A stretch of 64,000 bases of DNA. Source: Agrypnia vestita (taxonomy: Eukaryota > Arthropoda > Insecta > Trichoptera > Phryganeidae). The stretch is from NCBI GenBank assembly GCA_016648135.1, contig JADDOH010002107.1, forward strand, positions 62,001-126,000, in the 5' to 3' direction. A program made the position numbers and the translations under genes. The notes beneath the pieces are model-generated. The model was given only the letters and a program-made list of their open reading frames with translations. It searched no databases and had not been told where the DNA came from. Below, one piece after another: positions 19,010-29,300 of this stretch; the first letter of the stretch is position 1, and the number at the start of each line of letters is the position of its first letter.

Positions 19010-19640
19010 ACATCGTACGTACTGTATAACGAGGCTAAAAAAATCGCGCACTCACATCAAGTGACAGTTGTTTGAAATGATCACAATAATAACGAAGATT
19101 CCAGAATAGCCTAGCATAATCTACGACTTACGAGAGACATCTCCAAAAGTGTGGAAAACGCGAGGAGCTTCCTGAAAACGCGGGAAACGTCTCGGAATTT
19201 CAATAACAGCATTAACCACAATAAATACGACACGCGGGTGTAAGGAGTGAGTTATTTTCCGCGCGCGTCTGACAGCGATAACAGAAGCGAAGGTAGCCGC
19301 GAGTCGCGAGTTGCCAGGACGGCCAGGCGGGCCGTAATTCGATAGCGAAGATTCGAGAAAGTTCTTACGTAGCGAGATAAACCGAAGCGAAATTAATAAG
19401 TGCGGAAATTGATGGAATATTCTAGTGAAAAGTGAATAAAGTGTTAAAGCGAATATAAAGTGTCTATTTACGAGTGATAAATTTGCGAAATAGTTTAATT
19501 TAAGGAATAGCATTACATTTAATAGTGATAAGTGACCTCGTACGTTTGAATAATTAATTAATCGTTAATTAATAAATCCTGTATTTAATCACAGCGTTTT
19601 CATTAATTCCTCCTGCAGCCACGACACGTGACAGTACTAT
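19010..19640 (+). promoter_or_regulatory. CpG-rich leader-like segment (possible solo LTR or host 5' UTR)
   Basis: The segment is markedly CpG-rich between 19.13 and 19.42 kb (CGCGCGCGTC, GCCGCGAGTCGCGAG, GGCCAGGCGGGCCG). AT-rich leader-like sequence with AGTGAATAAAGTG and GTGATAAGTGAC follows, then GCAGCCACGACACGTGACA near 19.62 kb. It might start at TGTATAACGAGGC (19023). This pattern suits an LTR followed by a primer-binding region, or a long host 5' UTR. No coding region follows in the window and no second LTR was found. The 130-codon minus frame is a by-product of the GC-rich strand. Confidence 0.3.
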
Positions 19641-19889
19641 CCATTATATGAAACTGGCCAAAAAAAAAAAAAAATATTGCTCACATCATTAAAAACAAAA
19701 AATCATAAAACTTCTATATTGATACGAACCATTGAGCTTGTAAAATTTAAACAAGTTGTCAATGCCGCATGCCAATTTGAAACCATTCTGCTGCTTGGAG
19801 ATGAATAATCTCAATTTTTTAAAATACCTTTTAAATAAACATCGATGTCTTCCGTGTCAAATTAGGTCTTTCTTTTGACGCTATCTATC

Positions 19890-20264
19890 TATAAATATAA
19901 TATTTATATTTTACAATACTATAACTATAAATAAAATTCTTTTTATGTTATCTATCTATAAATATAATAATTTTGTTGCTTGTGTGTTCCGTGACTCCAT
20001 AACTTCCTGGAATACAATGCTAAAAAGGGAAATTACCTGAAAGAGGACTCGAACCCCGGAAGAACGGACGGCAACGCCGCAACTAACACACCACCAACGT
20101 TCTTCCATGGCCCATCAAAAATATACTACCTACTGTAAGAGCAGGGCTTAGCTAAGACGCGAACCATTAATTTACACCTTCTACGTTCGACAGGCGTTAT
20201 TAGGTATAAATAAATAAATAATACATAAATTATATTCCGTGATTTTTCACAGGTGTACGGCTAG
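19890..20264 (+). mobile_element. Non-autonomous Helitron-like element
   Basis: TATCTATCTATAAATATAAT occurs twice (19.88 and 19.95 kb) at the start, the second followed by TTTTGTTGCTTGTGTGTTCC. The body has AGGACTCGAACCCCGG, GGCTTAGCTAAGACGCGAAC and, after an AT-rich stretch, GGTGTACGGCTAG (CTAG at 20261-20264) followed by T. It matches the 5.9- and 57.9-kb elements in its core. Confidence 0.6.
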
Positions 20265-20759
20265 TATAAAAATATAATATAAAAATATAAATATAAAAAA
20301 TATTATCTATCCCCGTGTAGCCTCTAAATTCTTTGATGCTAAATGATGTTTTTCGTCAGAAACCAAATTTTTTCCACTAGCAAATGTTTGCTTTTCCACT
20401 AATCCGATGACAGACATCGCGCAATGTTCATTATGAAGTCTTTATTGACAGTCTACATTCTAACGTCATTCGACAAACGGTCATTCATTATTCAAATTAA
20501 GTTATATGAAAGATGGGTATCTGACAAAATACTTCTGAAGTTATTTTAACATGTCATCTTGTTTACATTTCGTGGTATTTATTTGAACAATCACAAGTCC
20601 GATTGAGCAAAGGCGATTACTACAAGGTATTGTTTACGCCTGTCAACCGTTAAAATGTAGTAATTGTGCCATCCCTTCCTTTCTAGTTTGTTACTTACTC
20701 GAGTTTTTAGCTATGTACATAAATGTAAAATTAATGCAAAGAAAAAGTTACCGTAATTT
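20265..20759. other. No feature recognised
   Basis: No supported gene or repeat. Confidence 0.5.
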
Positions 20760-21110
20760 TTATTTATTTATTCAGTCTTTTAGTTGGTAATACAAGGATG
20801 TATACTTTCTTATATAAACAGAATAACACATAATTAATATAAATTTATTTCAAATGTAAACATCACAATCATATTCGTATATCTTTAGCTTCATCTTAAA
20901 AGTTGTTATATTTTTTCATTCTTAATGTGACCTGTTAGTTTACTATACAAATTCATTCCACTGTGCGTGCACTTTTAAATTTTTTTCATGTTTTTTTTAG
21001 TGGTCACGTTCATGTTGTCTTTTTTTATTTTTCTTATGAATTCAAAAGTGTCGTGTCCATTAAGAATTTTATACATAAATCGAAGTAGATACATTTTATT
21101 TATTTTCTAA
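20760..21110 (-). pseudogene. LINE C-terminal RT fragment with TAAA tail
   Basis: The minus strand from 21100 reads MYLLRFMYKILNGHDTFEFI, then NMNVTTKKNMKK, a frame break, SGMNLYSKLTGHIKNEKNI and TTFKMKLKIY before an AT-rich 3' UTR. It ends in a plus-strand TTTATTTATTTA run at 20760. The same words occur on the plus strand at 32.5-32.8 kb (SGIKLYGKLMGEI, TFKRRLEEF), so this is a genuine family. It is a CR1/Jockey-type C-terminus, 5'-truncated and dead. Confidence 0.6.
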
Positions 21111-21214
21111 ATTACATTTTATTATTATTTTTATTTATTAAATTTGTCTAAATTACATTATTTGCAATCTTTTTAGTATCTTTTTGGTTTATGTGTATCG
21201 ATTTTTAATATTAG

Positions 21215-21480
21215 ATTATTTATTTATTTATTTAACGCCCTTATGGGCTTTTACAATATACAGAATAATTTTTTTTTAAATAACATAAGACAGTTAAAAT
21301 TAAAATACAGTTAAAAGTTACAATAATTATAGTTAAAAGTTAATAATAATAATAATAATAAAACAAATTATGTGCTTTATTTTGGAGTATTTTTATTTTT
21401 TTCTTCTTTTTCATAAGGCTGATGAATTAACCTTCAAGATGAGCGCTGAGCGTGTAGATAACTACTAATATCCAGAAACA
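21215..21480 (-). mobile_element. LINE 3' UTR with TAAA tail
   Basis: It begins TTATTTATTTATTTAACGCC then CTTATGGGCTTTTACAATAT. The layout parallels 10.89 kb (TTTATTTATTTATTTCAGTA, CGCCCATCAGAGCATTTACA): a TAAA tail, a GGGC/GCCC word pair and TTTACA. It contains a short (AAT)n run at 21341-21360. Only the untranslated end is recognised. Confidence 0.45.
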
Positions 21481-22499
21481 ATTTGGATAAAGTATCCAGA
21501 TTACTGGCAAAGCAAGCTTTTAAAACAAGAAAAAAATTTAAATTACAAATAAACAAAAAAGCAATGTTTCAAAATGTATGTCTTGAGCATTACACTTTAC
21601 GGACGTAAAATCTGTGTGAATTACAAATAAGTAGAGTGCAAGTAAAGGTTCTATAATAGATTCCTTCGAAAATTCTTCGACACAATTTATACCCCTAGGC
21701 CTATTTCGTATTGGCCCGCGTATGAGGGTTTTGTGCGACTCCTGCTATAGTTCTTCCAGAGTTTACCTATCATTCCGTGACAACAACTTTCACAATTTAT
21801 TTCTTGTCACATTTGTTGCCAGATATTCAAACTATTTTGCTGTTAAAATGTAAAAAAATGCGTTCTGCAAGAAATTTATTTATTTCATTAATAATAATAT
21901 ATGATACAAATTTTTGTTTTATTATTCCCAATGATTTAAAAAAGATATTCCGAGATGAACAACATTATACACAACGGTAAGAAAGACTTAAAATTATAAA
22001 GAACAAGGTTTACTTAGATATTACATGAAACGTCTTACAGAAAAGGAAAAATTGTATACAGGAAACTAATAATGTATGAAGATATTTTAATGAAGAAAAG
22101 CTTCACTGGTTTTTAAAGCTATTGAGGAAATATTTTTTTAGAGCTTTTGTCAGTATTTTTTTTGTTCATCACTGGAGACTTTCGTTCACATTGTAATGCA
22201 TTATATTGAGTATGAGCGATGTATGTGAGTTTAGCCGATAAGTGTATTTCATTTTGTACTTTTGTATGTCTCAATTCTCAATTCAGGCTAGTTTGATGTT
22301 AATGTGTGATGAATTACTTGTAATAAATATGATAATATTCATGCTTTATGTCTGTAATCATTAGTTTCTTCTCGAAAGAAAGAGGAGCATGTTAATAATT
22401 GTTCAAACTTTCTCTTCAATTTCAAGCCGATCCTTATTCCTATAAATTTTAACTGGCTTTTCGACTTTCCTCTTGATCGTCCATTTATCTTCCGAATAG
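21481..22499. other. No feature recognised
   Basis: AT-rich, no supported gene. The frame at 21777-21980 has a hydrophobic start but no family signature. Confidence 0.45.
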
Positions 22500-22695
22500 C
22501 CGTGTTAGTGCGTATTGCCACAACCATTTATATTACACATTTCAGTCTCGAGCACTGCCGCATTATTATTTTATCCGCATTTCGGTTCCGAGAGATGGAG
22601 CTGTCCCAATTAGAATATTGGCCCGACCGAAATGACTCGCTAATATTACGCCGCCGAAAAATAAGAATAATGAAATTTACCCTAGTTGTTTGAAT
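22500..22695. promoter_or_regulatory. GC-richer island, possible conserved non-coding element
   Basis: Balanced composition without simple repeats, with frames in both directions that look unlike protein. Such islands in repeat-rich insect intergenic DNA are often enhancers; that is inference only. Confidence 0.25.
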
Positions 22696-22771
22696 AATAC
22701 GACGTTAAAGACACACTTTGTTTATAAACTCAGACTCAGACCGAAGGATTAATAACTGGCTTATGTTATCC

Positions 22772-23017
22772 CAATGATAATAATTTCGTTGTTTGTCTAT
22801 CCCTAACTTCATGTAATGTCCGAACCTTCTATTTAGATTTTTATTTATTTATTTTTTGATTAATTTTTTAATCTTTAAAAAAATTCGTCACCCTCATTCC
22901 ACGATACATTTTCCAAAAAGTCTACACCGTTTAACAGGTCTTACCCAAATTTTGCATACTTATTCTTTAGGAACCGACGTGTAAAAATATGTAATATTTG
23001 ACGGATTACAGCTAGTA
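22772..23017 (+). mobile_element. Non-autonomous Helitron-like element
   Basis: It starts TAATAATTTCGTTGTTTGTC. It has ACACCGTTTAACAGGTCTTA, TTAGGAACCGACGTGTAAAA and closes GACGGATTACAGCTAG at 23002-23017, followed by T. The family matches 6.6 kb. Confidence 0.65.
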
Positions 23018-23700
23018 AATATAGTTATTATTCATGTTATAAATGACTTCGGAAGAAAAATATTACGACTTATCTATCTTTGGTGGGACGTTTTAGACCT
23101 TACACTGGGCCCAGACTTTACATACATAAAATGCGCCGACTGAGATTGGCGAGACACCTGCTATGGATGCAAAGGCGGCCAGTGAGCCTAACGCTAGTTT
23201 CACGTCATACTGTCAATTCCGGTGAGACCATAATATGTCTACATGATTTTACTGCCTCGTGATTTTGTCATATTTTTTAATATAATAGAGCCTCATGGCC
23301 TGTTGTAGCATTAAAAGTTGTAGTGAAAAAAAAATAGTATACCTTGTATCATAAAGGGACCATTGGCCCCGAAACGTGTTGGTATTTTCAACAAATTTTC
23401 AACAAATTAGTGGTGAAAACAAAAAGAAAAGAAAAAAGAAAAAGTATATTCTTATCAATTATATAAAAATTGCAAAACGATTGCTCGATTAAAATACAGG
23501 GGAGAAAATACTGATTAGAAAACAAAGGCTCAATTAGTTAATATCAATGATATAAGGACCCTACGAATGCGTATTGAAAATGTGATTGTGAAAATACCAA
23601 GGAACATGTAGGTGTATATTTGAGGCAATCAGAGCTCGATCGGGCTTGACATCAAAGAATCGCCATTAAAAGAGAAGGAGATGAAAGTTATTGGGTTCTG
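23018..23700. other. Mostly unassigned; Penelope-terminus-like motif at 23350-23375
   Basis: GGCCCCGAAACGTGTTGG at 23363-23380 resembles the CCGAAACG motif at the ends of Penelope-like elements. Nothing else is recognised. Confidence 0.35.
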
Positions 23701-24480
23701 AATAGCATTGTAGAAGTGTTTTCATTGTTAAAAATTTTCACGGCCGCTCAGAATCTTCCGGTTTGAGTTTTCTGGGCTATTTCCATTAGGAAACTTTCTC
23801 CGGATGATGGGCCCAGCGGAATAGCTCAGAAAACATAAATAGAAGATTGTTATCGCTGTTCTCTCTGTCTCAACTGTAGCAAACCTCATTTTAAATTTGT
23901 AAATTTGGCCTTTAATCGTCTCGCGAAGAGCTCGTCTCGGGCAAATAAAAGAAAAGCGTTCCGAGAATACACAGCGTAATCGTTTTGTTTCCTATGCGAT
24001 CTATTTCATAAAGTTGGTATTCCTGGCATAAATTACCTCCCCCTTCCTCGGCTGGGTCGGCCAACAGGGGCGTGCGGCTCCTGAAAAGCCCATAAATTTA
24101 ATTCGTGAAAATTTAAACACAGTGGCTGTAGCGAAAGCAAGTGCAGCCGGGGGTCGGGGGCGGGGAAAAGAATAATAAAGTCTCATTTATTATCTCCAAA
24201 CCGGGTATTGTCGTTAGCGGGAAATGCGAGACGAAGACTTTCATAATAGCCGTGTAGAACAGCGCGGGACGGTGCAGTATCGGTTTATGCCCGCAAAACT
24301 GAATATTTGCTACGTGGAGCGGAACCCGCGCCCGTAATGCGGAGTCGAGCGCGCGGGACCCGACTCACTAATATATTACTCGCTTGTGCAGCCAAAAGAT
24401 TTATATCGGAATAAACTTCCATTATCTTTCTTCGGACGATGTTTGAATTGCTTTGTAGAAATAATGAAAGCCCGACAACA
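23701..24480. promoter_or_regulatory. GC-rich non-coding island
   Basis: About 700 bp with the highest G+C in the central window (GGGGGTCGGGGGCGGGGAAA near 24.15 kb, CGCGCGGGACC near 24.35 kb) and no long frame. It contains homeodomain-type words (CCATAAATTTAATTCG). There are no repeat hallmarks. It may be an enhancer or promoter cluster; the function is inferred. Confidence 0.3.
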
Positions 24481-25850
24481 TCGGAGAGTGCTTTTTCATT
24501 AAGCTTTCGTTTTACATATGAAACGGTACTGCTAAAATAAGGTTATTACTTATCTTCTATTATAGAGATAATACTTGGAAATAGAGATGATATTTTTCGG
24601 AAGAATTAGATAATGGACAGCTAACATAACAAACAGCTCAATTTTATACGAAGTAAATATTGTGTAACGTCTATCTTTCACGTCACAAGACGAAGCTGGT
24701 GGAGCGAGGCTGAAGATCCCATAACCCCTCCCCGCGGAAGATCACCAACTGTTCGAGGCTTCGCAAGATGCACTTATCTGGTGAAGTCTGTAACTATTTA
24801 GCAAGTTGTCAACAATTCTGCACATTGGAGTGTATAGTATCGAATAGTTTTGTTTGTGGAATCATTGTCTTCCATTGACCGTAACTGCTCTGACAAAAGC
24901 ATTACGAAGGAGAAGAAGAAGTAAGGCTTCTTCCTTTCTGACTTGACTGAGCTTCTACAATTGTGTAGAATTTGGCAGAAACAAGAATCGAACACTCATG
25001 ATTTTACACTGATAAATGAAAGCAGTACGGCTGTGTAATATTTTTTTTTATTTTTTAGGAAAAGCTACCAGCAAATATTAAAATTAACATAGGTACATAA
25101 GAAAAAAAATAGTAAAATATACCAGTCGTAAACTTTCCACTAATGATTGTTGAGTATGAGATAAATTGTAACAATATGGAAAAAATGATAATAGGAGACA
25201 ATATACTAAAGATTTCTTGGACAAGGCGGGTTCTAAACTCTTTCCTACTATCAAGGACAGAATACTGGAGCACCTAGGTTAAATGACTAGATTTCCAAGA
25301 TATGTGGTCCGCCTAGCAATGATGTATAAAATTGAGAGGAAGAGATGGATTGATTTATAAAGCTCTCCTGGCTGAGAAAACTTAGTGGAGTTCACGCAAA
25401 ATAATATTGTTCTGCAGTGCCCAGGATCATGTGGGGTACCAAAACAAAGGTCGTTGATGCCAGCAAGGCTATTTATTTATCCACTTTTTGTAAACACACT
25501 AATATAATAGTGAGCTTATTGCCAGTTGGCAATTTCGTCTATCATCAGAAGAAGAATTTTTATTCGAGTGAATTCAGAATTTCGACGCTGTCAATTTGAC
25601 CGTAGATCTATTTTTAACCTTTTGAATGGTCTTTTCCACAATCGCTTTATACTGGTCGGCTGGGCTTGCGTGGTTGAATAAATACTATTCCGTGAAAACG
25701 ATTGTGGATAATAATATTTATTTATTTATTTTATTTACTTTATTTATTTTTATTTATTTCATTGCTTTACTTTTACATTTGATAAGCTTCTCAGATTGGA
25801 AAAGAGGCTGGCATTGTGAATATTTTAGATAAAGGGACATTAAAGTATTA
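24481..25850. other. No feature recognised
   Basis: AT-rich. CCACAATCG at 25635-25643 and CGATTGTGG at 25700-25708 form a small inverted pair. No supported coding. Confidence 0.45.
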
Positions 25851-26070
25851 AGCTGCTCCACAGCGGCTGGTACGGAACTGTTGAAGGGAGATCTAGTTGG
25901 ACCAATCTCAAGGCGGGAGAGTCGTTACGCCACCGCCTCGCCTCGTAAATAATCTGTTTATTTTACATTTGGCTTGTATTTATTTTTCTGCTGGCAGGCT
26001 TAACGATTCGCGAAATCCTCCTTTGTTGAGTTGGCGTACCGTGTAATTATAAGGCTCGTGATTGGGGGTG
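25851..26070. promoter_or_regulatory. GC-richer island, possible conserved non-coding element
   Basis: GGCGGGAGAGTCGTTACGCC and a CTCGCCTCG run, followed by balanced sequence. No frame, no repeat hallmarks. Function inferred at best. Confidence 0.25.
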
Positions 26071-26394
26071 GGAACGATTGTTTAGGCTCACTTACAATAT
26101 ACATTTCTGTAGTGGCTACCCTCACAGGGCTTGAATATAATTTAACGCTGAAGAAGTCTATTTTAATAATCGGCCAAATGGAAATTAGAGAAATGCTTTA
26201 TTAATTCATCACACAATAAATTCAATTATGAAAATGAATAAAAATATGAACATAGTTTTTGTGTTTGCCAAATACATATGCATACGTAACATGGTTGTCT
26301 TTGTGGATTCGCTTGAAAAAGTTCCATTAAGTTTAGGGATATTTGAAGATATAAATAAATATTGCAAATATTTCGGAAGACACACACATGTATA

Positions 26395-27182
26395 CGAGAT
26401 GTGTTCAAAAAATATCTGACCTTTGGTCGGCAGTAACATTTATTCAAACATTCTGCCAACACTTCTGGAACACATATTTTGGAATGATGTTCATGTGGGC
26501 CGTCCCGTTTCGCATAATGTCGTCACTCAGCGGCATTTTCAATTTGGGGAATAGTCAAAAATCATGCGGAGATATTTCGGGAAAGTAGGGGAGACTGACA
26601 AATTAGGAGAATGCTTTGTTTGGTCGAAAAAGCCTGAACAAGGTGTAAAAAGGATGGCGGGTGCAATATCGTGATGAAGCTGCTCCGCTGTTAGCAGCTT
26701 TGGCACGAATTTTGCAGACGCTCTTTTCTAGCTTAAATCATTGGTCATGTATCTACTCACCAAATGCTTTCTCCCACCTTATTTGTAAGTTCTCGGATTG
26801 CAAAACGACGATCCTGAACGACCAAAGTCCGCACTTGGTCAATTCTGTTCTTGTTTCGGCTTGCTTGAGGGCCTAGCGGGGCACTGATGTGCGGCCATTT
26901 TTGAAGCGGTTGTTCTACTTCCGTAGCAGTGAGATATTCAAAGCGTCGTCCTTGATAGCCTGTTGTCAAAATTGAATGTAGTTTCACAATTGTTTACAAG
27001 CTGACAATTACTGTAATACTTCTTCACTCAGAAGCTGACCTGCCAGTGACTAACAACGCCTTTTGCGGGCGGGAAAAAATTCACGCTAGCACATAAATGT
27101 CCCCTACATACCTCCACCACCTCCCGTGCTTCATTTGGTTTGGCGGAAAAAATAAAGATTCTATATTATTTGAACACAGTAT
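26395..27182 (-). pseudogene. Internally deleted mariner-like element
   Basis: TIR-like ends: CGAGATGTGTTCAAAAAATA at 26395, and on the opposite strand from 27182 ATACTGTGTTCAAATAATAT, each next to TA (26393-26394, 27183-27184). Minus-strand coding relics run in mariner order: IDQVRTLVVQDRRFAIRELT (about 26.80 kb), then ASAKFVPKLLTAEQ (about 26.70 kb). The sequence jumps directly to a LHHDIAPA block equivalent to the HDNAPAH catalytic motif, then ISPHDFWLFPKLKMPL (about 26.55 kb) and PKYVFQKCWQNV. The segment holding the first catalytic Asp is missing and several frameshifts are present. At 788 bp it is well short of the usual ~1.3 kb. It is unrelated in its ends to the mariner at 56.4 kb. 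Confidence 0.75.
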
Positions 27183-27184
27183 TA

Positions 27185-29039
27185 TGTACGAATATGTAGA
27201 TTAGATTGCTCCGAGCATGATGTTGAAAGATATGTAAAGATTTTAAAATAATTTCGTGTTTTTGATTTATTTTTTTATTATTATTCTTATTGAATCTCAA
27301 GATGATCAACGAAATCAGTAGTATGTTGAATTTTAGTTTAAAACTGTCCTGGCGAAGAAACAGGCGTTCCGCAACAAATTGAAATCAGCTAATAAGACTC
27401 CAGTGATTACGTAAAAAGTTATTTTTATATTAATTACATTTAATTAAAGATAAAGGTAAAAGATTTATCTATATACTCGTAAGTAAGTAGTCATTGGAAC
27501 TTGGAGCTACTTAAGTCATTGGATCTTAAAGCTGCTTAAATGGTGTTACTGTCGTATGCATTGAATCTGTCCAAACTACACGCTAAAATAGTCTCAAGTT
27601 AGCCTTAATAGTTTGTACTCATCAACCGAATAATAATGGACCTGGACATATGTGCAACAAAAAATTGCACGAAAAGTAAATGCCAAAGGCAGGGTAAGTA
27701 ATTTTGAATAATCTTCATAAATGATGATCAGTGGGATGAGTGTTCCCCATACTGTTTACAACTTGTTAATATATGAATTGTCTTACATTATATTATATTG
27801 GTTGGTTTATTTATCCCTTATATTTTTAAAATACGATGCACCGTTGTTTGCTGAAACGATGAAAATTTCTACGACGATCGTTCGTTCGCCTGATTTCTAT
27901 TCGCCATACACTGAGATCCTCCATCCTGAGAAACTGGCCACAGGAGCCTGTTAATAGAAACTGTAATGGATCGATATGTTAATTTAGCAAGATTTAATCA
28001 ATGTCGTAACTGTTAAAATAATAATAATGTAACCTTTTACCTCTATGTGAGTTTAATAATTTAAGTTTCGAGAGAGAAACAGAATCTCTCATCTTTTTCA
28101 CTCGAGTGAACTTTAGTGAAATAAAAAATTAAACGCACGTAGAGATAACAAGGTTAAGATTATTATTATTTCATTATAAATAATCTCTACAATGTAAACG
28201 CCAAATCCATCAACAATATTTCATAACTGTTATGTTATATAGGTAATATTATCAGTGTGATCACTGTGAATACCAGATTGAGAAAATTGCATCAGAAATT
28301 CAAAAAGAACTCATCGCGACTATTAAATGCGCATTTATAAAAATATTTATTTAAAAATTGATTAATTTCGTGAAAGATTATCCACAATTGTTTGTAATAT
28401 ATGGTAAATCCATCATACAATCCGATTAGAGAAAAATGTTTCCATGGATTGTGTTCGAAAACGATATAAAAATGAAATGAATATCGTTACAGTTTAATGA
28501 ATTTATCCACTGAAGTGTGTATTCAGACCAACAAAATGTTTTTAACCGTACCTTCTGTTTTTTTTCTAACGAATTGAATAAAATAATTTTGTGTTATATA
28601 ATTTTTTTTTGTGATAAAATATTGTTATGCAATACTTTTGTCGTGGCATTAAATGCTCGCCATACTTATTAAAATTTCATTAAATTACTGTTTCATTAAA
28701 ATGGCTTAACCTATAAAGAGTTATCCAAAGGTTTCCGTGTAGCAGTAAAAAAACGTGCACTTACGTGAGGTTCTAATCGCCGCTGTCACTTTCGAGTGGT
28801 CCCCTCGGGAGTTGATACAGTAATCCCAGCGCCTTTTCCATTTTTGAGAATACATTTTCCTTTTTGGATATCGTTCAATACCTCCTTTCTATTCTGTATG
28901 AATCATTATTATCGAATACTGCCCCTTTATCTTGGGGAGTAGGTACAAAGATGTCGCAGGTTACCTTGAAGGAAGGTTTTTTTTTGGAAGGAATGAAGGA
29001 AACTTTTGATGTACCAACTAATGATAATTTCCCCACAGT
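27185..29039. other. No feature recognised
   Basis: AT-rich intergenic or intronic DNA. No supported gene, no clear repeat. Confidence 0.5.
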
Positions 29040-29300
29040 TTGTTGATGGTTCCTTTAGTTATGCTACCACTGCTGCAATTTTCATGGTATTTAAAGAGTT
29101 TGCCAATGTGTCTTATCGAACTTCTTCCGCATTTTCGGCCATCGCGCTGGTTCAAGGTTGACTAGCACGATCAACCCACGTTTGCCCATGATCGGAGCGT
29201 GAGAACCACTCAAATTTGGGTTCTACCCATCGTCGTCACCAAATGCTTGCTATTTCAAGCTTGTAGTACAATTGTGGCAGAGAATACGTTATTCGAAATA
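29040..29300. other. Unassigned GC-richer segment
   Basis: Around 29.10-29.27 kb the composition rises and the minus strand has partial open frames (for example NLEPARWPKMRKKFDKTHWQ), but none is long and no family was recognised. It is possibly an old transposon relic. Confidence 0.25.

Noticed and set aside
19121..19513. 130-codon minus-strand protein
   Set aside because: It lies in a CpG-rich leader-like segment; the translation shows no domain and the stop-free stretch is explained by composition.
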